Assembly (NCBI GenBank): GCA_965226865.1
Contig: CBDDEH010000004.1
Location: 434,001 to 498,000, forward strand
Reading direction: 5' to 3'
DNA length: 64,000 bases
Source: CBDDEH01 sp965226865
GTDB lineage: Bacteria > Chloroflexota > Dehalococcoidia > Lucifugimonadales > JAGWBF01
The notes beneath the pieces were generated by a model, which worked only from the letters and a program-made list of their open reading frames with translations, searched no databases and was not told the origin of the DNA. The translations under genes and the position numbers were made by a program. Positions within the stretch are counted from its first letter, which is position 1. Every line of letters starts with the position of its first letter. Of this stretch, positions 16,061-25,763 are shown one piece after another.

Positions 16061-17436
16061 GCTAGGGTATCCCCTCTAACCTGGTCCATCAGGTGGCCGA
16101 TGCTTTCGAGCTGTTCCAGTTCCTTGAGGTTTTGCAACACCTCGTCGATCCGATCGGTGGGTAAAGCTTGAGAAGCGCAGTCTTTAAACTTGATGTTCAG
16201 TTCCTCCTGTGTGATTCCCGGTAGTGATCGACCGGGAACCCGGCTAACCCTTTCGCGAAACTCGTGCCCGCCCTTCATTCGAACCAGTATCTGGTGATAA
16301 TTCTCAGTCCAACTCGGCTGTCCTTCGAACCCAGGGTTGCGAATCAAATTGATCCTCGGAATTAACTCGTGTACTTCTGGCCGGAGGACATTATCGCTGG
16401 CGAAGGAACCTATACCCACATTCCTGTCCAGAAGCGCGGCTGCAACGCAATATTGCATGCTGAACCTGGCCTCCAAAGGTGTTTTAGGACGGTCGTGGAT
16501 CAAGGACCTGGGTGGGTCGAAATCCACCATTACGTCTACCCGATCGACTTCAGAGGGTTCCAACCGCTGCTTGTGGAGGAGAGGGATAAGCCCGTCAAGG
16601 GCCAGATGGGTGCTACCACAACAGGGATATTTTTTCAGCTCGACGCTGTTGTTCGCCAGATGGATATGCTTGCCCAGCCTGTCTGAAACCCGATCCTCGT
16701 CATAGCCTCCGCCACCCGAAAAGGCCTGCAGGAAGCCGGCAGGACCCTCAATCCCGATTCTGCTCGCCGTGAATCCCTCTTCAGCAAGCCTGGCTGATGT
16801 TACACCGGTGCGGGCGGCGAACCCGGCGTGGAAAGGCTTGGTCATGGTGCCGAAGTTCTGCCTGAGGCCGGACGCCTGAGACGCTGCGAGGGACAGCGCC
16901 ATCTCCGTCTGTTCCAGGTTCAGCTTCGATATATGAGCCGCAGAGGCCACCGCTCCCAGCGCACCTATGGGGCCTGTCGGATGCCAGCCGAGCTCGTCGT
17001 AAAATTCGTCGTTCATCCCGGATGCAACGCTGCACGCGACTTCGAATCCGATCATATACGCCGTGAGAACGTCTCGGCCGGTAGCACTTCGCTCTTCGCC
17101 CAGGGCCAGCGCGGGTGGCAATACCACTACACTTGGATGCCCCTTCATGGCCCTGGCGACATCGTCGTAGTCGAGGGCATGGGCCGTGGCGCCGTTAAGT
17201 AACGCTGCCTCTGGCGAGGACGTTTTGATGCCTCTTCCGACCACTGTTGCTCTGGGATTGCCACCGTTGGACTCACTGTATCGGCAAAGGATGTCTACCA
17301 AGGGTTCTCTCGATCCAGCCAGCGTGCAGGCAATAGCGTCGACTATGCCGTCCTTCGCTGTACTGACCGCTTCGGGAGGAAAATCCTCCAAGTTGGTGCT
17401 AGTCACATATCTAGCGATTTCTTTTGTGAGGCCCAA
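16057..17436 (-). CDS. MmgE/PrpD family protein
   Basis: A protein of about 459 residues of the 2-methylcitrate dehydratase (PrpD)/MmgE family. It begins with GLTKEIARYVTSTN, then IVDAIACTLAGS, HALDYDDV and GWHPTGPIGALGA, all typical. Many such proteins act on unknown substrates, so a 2-methylcitrate role is not assured. I chose the TTG at 17436 because it has GGGAG 6 bases upstream and matches family length; the frame stays open to 17688 but that lead would overlap the divergent gene at 17591 and has no family similarity. Another TTG at 17550 is possible. Confidence 0.8.
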   Translation of the reverse strand: MGLTKEIARYVTSTNLEDFPPEAVSTAKDGIVDAIACTLAGSREPLVDILCRYSESNGGNPRATVVGRGIKTSSPEAALLNGATAHALDYDDVARAMKGHPSVVVLPPALALGEERSATGRDVLTAYMIGFEVACSVASGMNDEFYDELGWHPTGPIGALGAVASAAHISKLNLEQTEMALSLAASQASGLRQNFGTMTKPFHAGFAARTGVTSARLAEEGFTASRIGIEGPAGFLQAFSGGGGYDEDRVSDRLGKHIHLANNSVELKKYPCCGSTHLALDGLIPLLHKQRLEPSEVDRVDVMVDFDPPRSLIHDRPKTPLEARFSMQYCVAAALLDRNVGIGSFASDNVLRPEVHELIPRINLIRNPGFEGQPSWTENYHQILVRMKGGHEFRERVSRVPGRSLPGITQEELNIKFKDCASQALPTDRIDEVLQNLKELEQLESIGHLMDQVRGDTLA

Positions 17437-17590
17437 CCAAGTCTCCCAGTTTCCGTCTGCCGGTGCGTCTTTATTATATCCTTCTTGGCTTGAAGCGGCC
17501 TGAGTCACTGTTCGATAGCTATCACCGGATATGGCATAATTGTATACCAAGCCCGTATAGGACGCCGTATAAGACGAGGGGGTAAATACA

Positions 17591-18070
17591 GTGAAACCTC
17601 CAGGCCACGCCGCCGTCTCTCTCGGTATTGGCGCCATTCTGTTTGGTATAACAAGGTCGCCATCTTCTTTAGTTGCCGCATTTGTCACCGGTGTGATAAT
17701 CGACTTAGACCACCTTGTGGAGTATTACCCCTGGTTCGTTAAGGGGAACACATCCAGGATATTTTTCTTTGTACATAGCTACGAGCTTTTGGTCCCAGTA
17801 TTTCTGGCTGGTTACCTATCTGGCTGGGACCCGGTTGTGATTGGCGTTAGCTTTGGATTTCTCGGACATTTGATCACGGACCAGCTTGTCAATCCAGTTG
17901 TACCTTTGGGGTATTTTTTCACGTATAGAGCGGTCAAAAAGTTCCGTCGGAGCGAGATTATCGACGCTGAATGGGAAGATATCAGGACTGCGGTCATGAG
18001 TCCCAGGGTTGCTAGAGCCGTATTGGGCCGGCTGAACAGGCGCCTTGTCCGTAAAAAGCCGCTCTGTTAA
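17591..18070 (+). CDS. DUF457/YdjM-like inner membrane metal-dependent hydrolase
   Basis: A 159-residue membrane protein starting with GTG. Hydrophobic helices alternate with conserved His/Asp elements: PPGHAAVSLGIGA at the start, IIDLDHLVEYY near 40, FFVHSYELLVP near 62 and FLGHLITDQL near 93. That H ... DLDH ... H ... GHxxxD layout is the DUF457/YdjM pattern of putative membrane-embedded metal hydrolases. The substrate is unknown. The C-terminus is basic and cytoplasmic. Confidence 0.75.
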   Translation: MKPPGHAAVSLGIGAILFGITRSPSSLVAAFVTGVIIDLDHLVEYYPWFVKGNTSRIFFFVHSYELLVPVFLAGYLSGWDPVVIGVSFGFLGHLITDQLVNPVVPLGYFFTYRAVKKFRRSEIIDAEWEDIRTAVMSPRVARAVLGRLNRRLVRKKPLC

Positions 18071-18097
18071 ACTCTAGCGCGGCGTCCTTCTCTTCGC

Positions 18098-19042
18098 TTG
18101 GTTTCGTTGTACAGATGCAGGCACAAGGAGTCTCTGTTTACTACTCGCAATTTCACCTGGGCTGATCTTCCCGCGATTCTCGATATGATCGAGGCAACGA
18201 AAAGTCTAGACGGAAGTGGACCCCAAAAGAACCCTGTTTATCTTGAGGAGGAACTGGGTCGCCTTGGCCTCAACCCAGAAGAGAATTGTTACGTAATCGG
18301 CGATGGCCAAAAGCTTATAGCATATGGGCTCGTGGAGCCCGAGATCCGTATTGGTCGGGCTGTTTTCAAATTGGCTGTCCATCCGGATCATAGGTGGCAA
18401 GGCATCGAGGAAGAGATAGTAAACTTGGCGGTTGGCCGAGCAAGATCTCTGGGCGCAGGCGTGCTACATATTTCGCGACCACCCTCAGAGTCGTGGCGCC
18501 GGCTTTTGGAGCATCGAGGCTTCTCCCAGATCCGAACCTATTGGATAATGACGTGGCAAGGCGCGGACCTCCCGGAGGTGGAAATGGCGGAGGGGTTGAC
18601 AATCGAGACCTTTAAGCCTGGTGAGGAAGCCAGATTGACCAAGATTCACAACGACTCTTTTGAAGGCAGTTGGGGATTCAGCCCCAACACTTTGGAGGAA
18701 GTGGCTTACAGGGTAGGCATGTCAATCTCTCCATCAGGTGGGATTCTTTTTCTCAGAGATGGCGAGCAAACCGTGGGCTATTGCTGGACTTGTCTCATCG
18801 GTGACACAGGCGACGCCACGGGTATCATTAGCATGATTGGGGTCACTCCGTCTCACAGGGGTCGAGGCATGAGTAAGCCAATTCTTGTTGCAGCAATCGA
18901 CTTCTTGAACCGTGCAGGAGCTAAATACGTTGGCCTGGAGGCGGACGGAGCAAACGTCCCCGCAATAAAACTTTACCGATCTTTAGGTTTTGTGAAGACG
19001 ACGGAGCTTCACTGGTTCGAGTTGGCTTTGTCGGGGGCCTGA
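18098..19042 (+). CDS. Tandem GNAT acetyltransferase (two-domain)
   Basis: A 314-residue protein with two GNAT folds. The N-terminal copy has FKLAVHPDHRWQGIEEEI at about 90-107, with a degenerate acetyl-CoA loop (R-W-Q-G-I-E). The C-terminal copy has the intact ISMIGVTPSHRGRGMSKPIL and ends LYRSLGFVKTTELHWFEL. The two-domain layout with one degenerate half is like mycothiol synthase MshD, but other tandem GNATs share it. The start is a TTG and could be a few codons further in. The 3' end overlaps the convergent DUF502 gene by about 34 bases. Confidence 0.8.
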   Translation: MVSLYRCRHKESLFTTRNFTWADLPAILDMIEATKSLDGSGPQKNPVYLEEELGRLGLNPEENCYVIGDGQKLIAYGLVEPEIRIGRAVFKLAVHPDHRWQGIEEEIVNLAVGRARSLGAGVLHISRPPSESWRRLLEHRGFSQIRTYWIMTWQGADLPEVEMAEGLTIETFKPGEEARLTKIHNDSFEGSWGFSPNTLEEVAYRVGMSISPSGGILFLRDGEQTVGYCWTCLIGDTGDATGIISMIGVTPSHRGRGMSKPILVAAIDFLNRAGAKYVGLEADGANVPAIKLYRSLGFVKTTELHWFELALSGA

Positions 19043-19692
19043 TCCTCTGCACCTGAAGGCGGGTCCATTACTACTGGAGTAGGATAAGAGACTATCTCGT
19101 GAGGCGAGACTATCCCAGCGGATACGATTAGCTTCATGGCATCATCGATACGGATATCTGTGAACGTTACTCGCTCCGGTGGTAAGAAAACCAGGAACCC
19201 TGAGGTTGGGAAGGGTGAGGTCGGCATGTAGACTGCCAGCAAAGTCTTTCCGTCTTTGTCTTTTGTCTTGGATGTCACCAGTCCCATGGACTTGAGTCCG
19301 GATCCTGGGAAATCCACAAACACCACCGTGCTGTATTCGCTCTTGGGTAAGCCAGTTGAAAATACCTTCGTCGCTTCTTGGGCTGCTCTGTAAATAGCGT
19401 TCACAATCGGGATCCGATGCAACGCATGTTCGCCGAATGCTACCATGCGCCTACCCAAGAAATGAGTCGTGGCAAGGCCCAATAGGTACATGAAGACGAC
19501 CAATGCGGCAATGCCCATTCCCGGTGTGTACCTATCGAACGCCAACTCGAATATTGGTTTGAGGATAGGATCGAACACGTCGAACACAAATTTGAGAATA
19601 ACGAAGGTAAGGACAACCGGAATCGCGAGCAAGAAGCCGGCTAGCAGAGTTGTCCTAAAATGTCCGATCAGGTTCTTAGGCAATGAATTCAT
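19009..19692 (-). CDS. DUF502 membrane protein
   Basis: A 227-residue protein with two N-terminal membrane helices (about 13-37 and 58-80) followed by a soluble domain with GRRMVAFGEHALHRIPIVNA, IYRAAQEATKVF and AVYMPTSPFPTSGFLVFLP. These are the conserved elements of DUF502. Function is not established. It lies about 20 bases downstream of the glycosyltransferase on the same strand. Confidence 0.88.
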   Translation of the reverse strand: MNSLPKNLIGHFRTTLLAGFLLAIPVVLTFVILKFVFDVFDPILKPIFELAFDRYTPGMGIAALVVFMYLLGLATTHFLGRRMVAFGEHALHRIPIVNAIYRAAQEATKVFSTGLPKSEYSTVVFVDFPGSGLKSMGLVTSKTKDKDGKTLLAVYMPTSPFPTSGFLVFLPPERVTFTDIRIDDAMKLIVSAGIVSPHEIVSYPTPVVMDPPSGAEDQAPDKANSNQ

Positions 19693-19713
19693 TGAGAGGG
19701 CCCAGACAGGCGA

Positions 19714-20928
19714 TTAAAGAACGGGTTGGTTGGCTACTCTATCGTACAATCGGAGAGTCTCTTCCGCCACTTTATCCCAGCCCATGCTCTCTGCCCGTTT
19801 TCTTGCCTCTCGGCTCATGGTCTTTTGTAGGCCTTTGCTGGAGAGTATAACCTCTAACGAGTCGGCGAAAGGTTCTGGACATCTACGAAACTGAAGATAC
19901 CCATTGAGACCGTGTTGTACAATGTTGGGAAGGCCACCTACCCTCGAGGCAACTACTGGGGTGCCGCAAGCCAAGGCTTCTAGGGCTACCAGGCTTGAGC
20001 TTTCGTAGTAAGAAGGGACCACACAGATATCAGCCGCGTTGTAGTAAATGGGCAGGCTCTCATGGTCTACTGTGCCAACGAACTCCAGAACTTTTTCGAT
20101 GCCAAGATCTTGTGCCAGTGCTTTGAGCCGTTTCATTTCGGTCCTTTGTCCGGCTTCGCCTCCAATAACCATTACTCTCAAGTTGCCCTTTAATTCGAGT
20201 TTCGAAGCAGACTGTAGAAGCAAGTCCAGTCCTTTGATGGGTTCTATTCTCCCAACGCACAGGAGCACCTTTTCTCCATTGAGACCGAGCCTTTTGCGAG
20301 TCTCGGAGGGGTCCATTGGTTTGAAGAGGGACAGGTTCACGCCGCAGGGAACAACCTCAACCGTGGCCTCGGGCGCTCCGTACAGGTGCACCATCGCTTC
20401 TTTTTCGTGACGGCTTGAGGCGATGACCAATGCAGCCTTTGACAGCATCTCCTTTTCTACCTGCGATCTGACCGGAGAGTCCGTTTCTCCTGGCTTGGCT
20501 CGCGACTTGACCTTAGCAAGCGTGTGGCAAGCCACTACATGAGGGATATTCCATGCCTTTGCAGCCCGTTCCCCAACCCACCCGGATAGCCAGTAGTGGG
20601 AGTGTACCAGTTGATAATCAATTCCCTCGGTCAGGGAAAACCTCAAGAGTTCGTCGAGGAACGTTGGGAGATGTGAGAAGAAGTTTCCGAGGGACTCGTC
20701 TTGCGGCCCGCCGTCCAGGTGAATGACTCTGACGTTTTTGGTCAGAGGTATGACTTTGGCCTCATGGCCGGTGTGGCACCGAGTAAACAAATCCACTCGG
20801 AAGCCCATATTTCCCAGGTTCCTGGATAGCTCCCGAACATATACATTCATACCCCCAGCCTTGCCCTCACCCAGCGCAGCCAGCGGACAGGTGTGGAAGC
20901 TAATCATGGCAACTCTGCGCAGGCTCAT
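19714..20928 (-). CDS. GT4 glycosyltransferase, MshA/sucrose-synthase-like
   Basis: A 404-residue GT-B glycosyltransferase. The N-terminus has CPLAALGEGKAGGMNVYVRE, the loop seen in MshA and sucrose-phosphate synthase types. A donor-binding strand LLCVGRIEPIKGLDLLLQS starts the second half, and the EX7E motif is ESSSLVALEALACGTPVVAS. MshA adds GlcNAc to inositol phosphate in mycothiol synthesis, but close relatives use other acceptors, so I leave the acceptor open. It overlaps the FemAB-like gene upstream by 4 bases. Confidence 0.88.
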   Translation of the reverse strand: MSLRRVAMISFHTCPLAALGEGKAGGMNVYVRELSRNLGNMGFRVDLFTRCHTGHEAKVIPLTKNVRVIHLDGGPQDESLGNFFSHLPTFLDELLRFSLTEGIDYQLVHSHYWLSGWVGERAAKAWNIPHVVACHTLAKVKSRAKPGETDSPVRSQVEKEMLSKAALVIASSRHEKEAMVHLYGAPEATVEVVPCGVNLSLFKPMDPSETRKRLGLNGEKVLLCVGRIEPIKGLDLLLQSASKLELKGNLRVMVIGGEAGQRTEMKRLKALAQDLGIEKVLEFVGTVDHESLPIYYNAADICVVPSYYESSSLVALEALACGTPVVASRVGGLPNIVQHGLNGYLQFRRCPEPFADSLEVILSSKGLQKTMSREARKRAESMGWDKVAEETLRLYDRVANQPVL

Positions 20929-21944
20929 TTCCGCCTCACGACGATCTGATACAGCGTTCGATTCTCACCACCCAGATCGTATTTGTACCGCTCATCACCC
21001 CTGAGAAAATCGAAACGAGTCTTGCCGGACTCGATAGCATCCTTTATACACAGAGCCTTCAATATCAACCCCACGCTATAGTAGCTGTAGTCTGGGTGGA
21101 AGCCACTGTTGTACATGAAACGAGTGGGTCCGTAATCGAAGCACATAACCCCAGCTACTCGTTCGCCATTGTATCCCATGAAGAAGAGCTTCAGGACTCC
21201 GATCTCGGACATTGCACGGGAAACGGTTCTGAAGAATTGCTCTCTGGCATTTGTTAAGAACCTGTGTTTAGGTTCCCGGGCAAAGCGCATCAGAGTGAAG
21301 AAGTCTTGCAGATCGTTTTCCAGCTTGTCTGGATCGGAAGCCCAATATGATTCAAAGTGGCCTTCAGCACTGTCCACACGTCGAAACTTCCGTTTGAGTT
21401 CGTGGCGTGCCTTCTTGGGAAGAGCCTGAACGTAATCTTCCCAACTGGCGGGCAGGCTTAATACAGGAGACACCCCCTCCTCCCGGACGTCAACAGAAAA
21501 CCCTCGCTCTTTGGCCAGGTCAGGTAAATACTTCAGCGTACCGGAGTCCTGGTGTATTGAGACCAACTCCAGAGCATCCCACTGCTCATCAGCCAAATGG
21601 TCAAGCAAGCATGGGAAGAAGTAAGCTTCAGAACCCTGCGAAATGACGAAGTCTGAATAATCAAACAAGTCCTGGCTACCCATAAAGGATATGACCCGAT
21701 CACGAAGTACCAAAGGCGCTATTCCTTGGACACCATTTCCAGTTTCGAAGGAGAGTAACATCATCTCAGATCCATTGCCGAACTCGTCCCACCATGCTTT
21801 CTGCCACCGGGGAGTGGTAAACAAGGTGTTTAGAGTACTCTTAGGAAGAATGTCGAGCCACAGCGCTTCGGCCTCTTCATATGATGCTAGTTTATGCAAG
21901 CAATTCACATCAAGAGGTTCGGATACTGGTACTACTTTGCTCAT
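20925..21944 (-). CDS. FemAB/CelD-like GNAT acyltransferase
   Basis: A 339-residue protein of the FemAB-like GNAT group (acetyltransferase involved in polysaccharide synthesis). Features are TLFTTPRWQKAWWDEFG near the N-terminus, PKKARHELKRKFRRV in the middle, and FFMGYNGERVAGVMCFDYG, SGFHPDYSYYSVG and TRFDFLRGDERYKYDLGG at the end. The donor is unknown. It is translationally coupled to the GT4 glycosyltransferase, so both may act on one cell-surface or small-molecule glycoside. Confidence 0.82.
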   Translation of the reverse strand: MSKVVPVSEPLDVNCLHKLASYEEAEALWLDILPKSTLNTLFTTPRWQKAWWDEFGNGSEMMLLSFETGNGVQGIAPLVLRDRVISFMGSQDLFDYSDFVISQGSEAYFFPCLLDHLADEQWDALELVSIHQDSGTLKYLPDLAKERGFSVDVREEGVSPVLSLPASWEDYVQALPKKARHELKRKFRRVDSAEGHFESYWASDPDKLENDLQDFFTLMRFAREPKHRFLTNAREQFFRTVSRAMSEIGVLKLFFMGYNGERVAGVMCFDYGPTRFMYNSGFHPDYSYYSVGLILKALCIKDAIESGKTRFDFLRGDERYKYDLGGENRTLYQIVVRRK

Positions 21945-21974
21945 GCGTGGTCAGCTCGTTTCCGTTAGATGCCT

Positions 21975-23057
21975 TCAACCATTCAGTATTCCCACTTCGG
22001 ATGTCGAAAGCATCAGGGCGGATTCCAACTCTTGCACGCTCGGGCTGATTTCAATGATCTCTGTTTCGGAGGACTTGGCGGCTAGCTCGGGGTCCTTGAG
22101 GCCCGTTCCAGTTATTATACAGACGACACGCTTCTGAGAAAGATCGAGTCCTTTTCGGGAAACCTTCATCAGGCCCGCCACAGCCGCTGCGGATGCCGGT
22201 TCGCAAAAGATGCCCTCGTCGGATGCGAGTATCTTATAGGTTTGTAAGATCTCGGGATCGGTGACCATGTCGATGGCTCCTCCCGATTCGTCCCTGGCGC
22301 TTTCGGCGGCCTTCCAACTCGCTGGATTGCCAATACGGATGGCGGACGCGATGGTCGCTGGGTTTTCCTCGGGACGTCCTCGTACTATCGGTGCAGCGCC
22401 CTCTGCTTGGAACCCCATCATTTTGGGAGTTTTAGTAGCGAACCCATTGCTACGGTACTCTACGAATCCCCGCCAGTAGGCGGTGATGTTTCCGGCGTTG
22501 CCGACGGGGATAAAGAGATAGTCGGGAGCGTCACCCAACGAATCCACGATTTCAAAAGCCGCCGTTTTTTGTCCCTCGATCCGGTTAGGGTTGACCGAGT
22601 TGACCAGGGTGATAGAATGCCGAGCGGTGATCTCGCGAACCAGCGTTAAGGCCTGGTCGAAGGACCCATTTACCGCCACGATCTTGGCGCCATAGGCTAT
22701 AGCTTGGACCAGCTTGCCTCGAGCGATATCTCCTTTGGGAACTACCACTATTGTAGAAATACTACAGCGGCCTCCGTAGGCCGCTGCCGATGCGCTGGTA
22801 TTGCCGGTAGAAGCGCACATTATAGCCTTGCTGCCTGCCTCTAGGGCTTTGGCAACGGCGACAACCATTCCCCGGTCTTTGAATGACCCAGTTGGGTTGC
22901 ACCCCTCAAGTTTGAAATACAGCTCTTCGCACCCGATCTGCTTGCCCAATTTCGCCGACTTAACTAAGGGTGTGTCTCCCTCCCCCAGCGATATCAATGG
23001 GGTGGAGTCATTTATCGGCAAAAAACTTTTGTACTTGGTTAAGACGCCTTTGATCAT
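21975..23057 (-). CDS. thrC: Threonine synthase
   Basis: A 360-residue PLP enzyme that converts O-phosphohomoserine to threonine. The PLP lysine lies in PTGSFKDRGMVVAVAKA and the phosphate cup in PVGNAGNITAYWRG. A short N-terminus without the long plant or yeast extension places it in the bacterial class. It follows hom on the same strand with a gap of about 128 bases, so the two make threonine from homoserine in sequence. Confidence 0.95.
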   Translation of the reverse strand: MIKGVLTKYKSFLPINDSTPLISLGEGDTPLVKSAKLGKQIGCEELYFKLEGCNPTGSFKDRGMVVAVAKALEAGSKAIMCASTGNTSASAAAYGGRCSISTIVVVPKGDIARGKLVQAIAYGAKIVAVNGSFDQALTLVREITARHSITLVNSVNPNRIEGQKTAAFEIVDSLGDAPDYLFIPVGNAGNITAYWRGFVEYRSNGFATKTPKMMGFQAEGAAPIVRGRPEENPATIASAIRIGNPASWKAAESARDESGGAIDMVTDPEILQTYKILASDEGIFCEPASAAAVAGLMKVSRKGLDLSQKRVVCIITGTGLKDPELAAKSSETEIIEISPSVQELESALMLSTSEVGILNG

Positions 23058-23185
23058 AGGTGCCTTTCACAGTCCGACTGTGGGGCTACACTGGCTACTG
23101 TCACATAATCCGGTGGTTCGCCAGTGGTTCGGATAAGAACAATAGACCGGACTGGTTACAAGGGATTGTAACACGCCCATTCGGT

Positions 23186-24496
23186 TCAGTTAAGGGGCCA
23201 GTCCTCTATCCGCACCATGTTGCTAACTTCGTGGACTTCCTGAAGACCATTGATGCGCTTGATGGACTCTTGCATGGAAGCCTCGTTGGATGGGTGGGTA
23301 GTCACTACCAACTCCGCGGTTTGGGCCGAGTTATCCGAGTCCATCTGAATTACCGATGCGATGCTGATTTTTAGCTCTCCCAGTATCTTCGCTATTTTCG
23401 CGAGGACTCCGGGTTTGTCGGACACATTTATCCTTACGTAATATCTGCTTATAAGCTCAGACATGGGAGCGATTCTCAGAGGGTTCTTTACCTCGATAGC
23501 TCCAACAGGACCGGTACCAGAGCATAGCTTCCGGGCGATTTCCACCAAGTCCCCCATGACGGCACTGGTGGTCGGTTCCTGACCGGCCCCTCTTCCGTGA
23601 AACAGGACCCTGCCAACCAAATCCCCTTCTACTTCCACAGCGTTGAAAGCACCATCCACCTTCGCCAGGATGTGCTCAGCCGGTACGAAACATGGGTGTA
23701 CTCTTACCTGAATGGAGCCGTTTTCGTTTTTCGCTGTAGCGAGGAGCTTGATGGCGTAACCCAACTCCTGGGCGTAACGAAAATCTCTGGCTTGCAAACG
23801 GGAAATACCTTCTCTGTACACGTCGCCGGCATATACCTGAGCGTGAAAGGCTAACGTAGCCAGGATTGCCAGCTTATAGGCTGCGTCCGTGCCTTCTACG
23901 TCGTCGGAAGGGTCCGACTCGGCATAACCCTGCTCTTGAGCTTCTTTCAGCGCCTGTCGGAAATCTATCCGGTCAGCCGCCATGCGAGTGAGGATATAGT
24001 TTGTAGTGCCGTTGATGATGGCATGGATCGATGTAACGTTGTTTGCCAGTAAATCCGTCATAAGTGGCCTGACGATGGGAATGCCGCCACCCACACTGGC
24101 TTCAAACAGCAGATTAACCTGGTTACCACCGGCAAGAGCGATAAGCTCGGGACCGTGTTTGGACATCACCTCTTTATTGGCGGTGACAACGTGTTTACCT
24201 TTTGTTAAAGCGATTTGAATATAGTCTTTGGCCGGGACTTCGCCGCCGATCACTTCTACAACTATTTGAATTTCCGGGTTGTCTAACAGGTCATCTGCAG
24301 AGGTTGTAAGCAATGCGGTTGGCAGGGTGATTTTCCTGCTCCCGGAAGGGTTCCTGACAAGGACTCTTTTTAGCTCAATGGGGCAGCCAATTTTGCCGCT
24401 CAGGTCTTGTGATCCAGATAGCAACTCTCGGGCCACGCCGGTACCCACGACGCCGAGGCCCATGAGACCTACGCCGATTTTCGCAACAGGTCCCAA
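23186..24496 (-). CDS. hom: Homoserine dehydrogenase
   Basis: A 436-residue enzyme that reduces aspartate semialdehyde to homoserine. The Rossmann loop is VGLMGLGVVGTGVAREL, the catalytic region has VTANKEVMSKHGPEL and GGGIPIVRPL, and a conserved INGTTNYILTRM follows. The C-terminal ACT domain begins at about 350 (YYVRINVSDKPGVLAKIAKI), as in other feedback-sensitive forms. The start lies 6 bases after the parvulin gene, so it is translated in the same run. Confidence 0.95.
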   Translation of the reverse strand: MGPVAKIGVGLMGLGVVGTGVARELLSGSQDLSGKIGCPIELKRVLVRNPSGSRKITLPTALLTTSADDLLDNPEIQIVVEVIGGEVPAKDYIQIALTKGKHVVTANKEVMSKHGPELIALAGGNQVNLLFEASVGGGIPIVRPLMTDLLANNVTSIHAIINGTTNYILTRMAADRIDFRQALKEAQEQGYAESDPSDDVEGTDAAYKLAILATLAFHAQVYAGDVYREGISRLQARDFRYAQELGYAIKLLATAKNENGSIQVRVHPCFVPAEHILAKVDGAFNAVEVEGDLVGRVLFHGRGAGQEPTTSAVMGDLVEIARKLCSGTGPVGAIEVKNPLRIAPMSELISRYYVRINVSDKPGVLAKIAKILGELKISIASVIQMDSDNSAQTAELVVTTHPSNEASMQESIKRINGLQEVHEVSNMVRIEDWPLN

Positions 24497-24502
24497 CCGA
24501 TT

Positions 24503-25666
24503 CTACCCTTGGCCTCCCGAACTTGGTGTGATGCGCGGAGCAGCTTGACGAACCTGGTCGATTACCCAGGCATATATGTCACTGTTGAACTTGACCTCCC
24601 ACCAGCCTTCAGATGTCCCGATTACCTGCTGCTGTTGGAGCCACAAGTCGAGAGCGACGTTTTTCATTTGCTCTCTCATAAGGGCCGACACTTCTCGAAC
24701 CTCCGGTCCCTCTACGACCTTGAGTATGTAAATGCTGTTGTCAGAGCTGAAAATAGGCCTGCTGATTTGATCGTGAGGAATCGGGGCGCTCTCCCCGTCT
24801 CCGAAAAAGATCGGGTCGAGGTCTGGGAACGAGCCCTTGGGTACCCATCCCACATAGCCATCGCGGTTGGAGAAAATAGTATCGGCATTGAACTCTCTTG
24901 CCACTATTCTGAAGTCTTCTTTTTCGAGTCTTTCTATTATCACATTAGGATTAGGTGGTGTCGCTCCAGCGGGCACATCGGATGCGCTCAATATCTTGAT
25001 CCAGTTCACTTCTACCTGCTCGGTGTTAGAAGGCACCTGCTCTCCTAGTTTCTGGCGCAGAAGCGATCTGTAGATTTGCTCCTCAACTATTTGCCGGAAA
25101 TCGTTGTCCGACAGGTGGTTTAGGTTGAGGAAGCTATTATAGTTTTCCTGGTATTCTCTTTCGAGTTGCCCTTCAGGCACTTCCTGTCCAGGAGGCGCGT
25201 TTGGGCGAAATCGCTGATTCAATTGGGCCTCCACATCTGCATCCGATACGTGGACGCCCAACGCCGGGGACCCACGCCGAATTACCTCGGCTTCAGCCAT
25301 ATCCATTAACACCTCAAACGGCGCCCGACCTAACTCGAACGGCCGCTCCGTAGCTGCCGCAACGGACTGCATGAGACGGACCCGTTTGACAAGGTCACCT
25401 TGAGTGTATGTTTTGTCGCCGACACGAGCAGCTAGCACTTTGGTAGGAGCGATGTAGGCATCATAGAAGCCGAAACCAACAAGTCCACCGATGACTGCCA
25501 GGACGACTGCCCCTATGACAATAGTGAATTTCTTCCGACGACGGGTTCCCTCGTTGTTTGTTCGTTCGATGCGATGGTCTCGACGCTCACGTCTTTGACG
25601 CATTGCGCGCAACCGCCGGTCAGAGGGCTCTGGGGCGTTTGGTTGTTTGTCACGAGGAGAGGACAT
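24503..25666 (-). CDS. Membrane-anchored SurA/PrsA-like parvulin
   Basis: A 387-residue protein with a basic, disordered N-terminus (about 45 residues), one membrane helix (FTIVIGAVVLAVIGGLVGFGFYD, about 47-69), a SurA-like N-terminal chaperone domain and a parvulin domain (EVNWIKILSASDVP ... VGWVPKGSFPDLDPIFF ... YILKVVEG). The long positively charged cytoplasmic N-terminus is unusual compared with PrsA, which has a lipobox. It likely folds proteins outside the membrane. It sits between rpsR and hom on the minus strand. Confidence 0.83.
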   Translation of the reverse strand: MSSPRDKQPNAPEPSDRRLRAMRQRRERRDHRIERTNNEGTRRRKKFTIVIGAVVLAVIGGLVGFGFYDAYIAPTKVLAARVGDKTYTQGDLVKRVRLMQSVAAATERPFELGRAPFEVLMDMAEAEVIRRGSPALGVHVSDADVEAQLNQRFRPNAPPGQEVPEGQLEREYQENYNSFLNLNHLSDNDFRQIVEEQIYRSLLRQKLGEQVPSNTEQVEVNWIKILSASDVPAGATPPNPNVIIERLEKEDFRIVAREFNADTIFSNRDGYVGWVPKGSFPDLDPIFFGDGESAPIPHDQISRPIFSSDNSIYILKVVEGPEVREVSALMREQMKNVALDLWLQQQQVIGTSEGWWEVKFNSDIYAWVIDQVRQAAPRITPSSGGQG

Positions 25667-25763
25667 AAGTATCTATGCGGAGTTGTTTATCAAAAATAAA
25701 GAGGACTCTGATCCCCTAAAGAGCATATACGTTCGAGACAGTTGCACTGGATGCAGAGGGTTC

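Noticed and set aside
16337..16705. Plus-strand frames across the MmgE/PrpD gene
   Set aside because: Shadows of a well-supported minus-strand gene.
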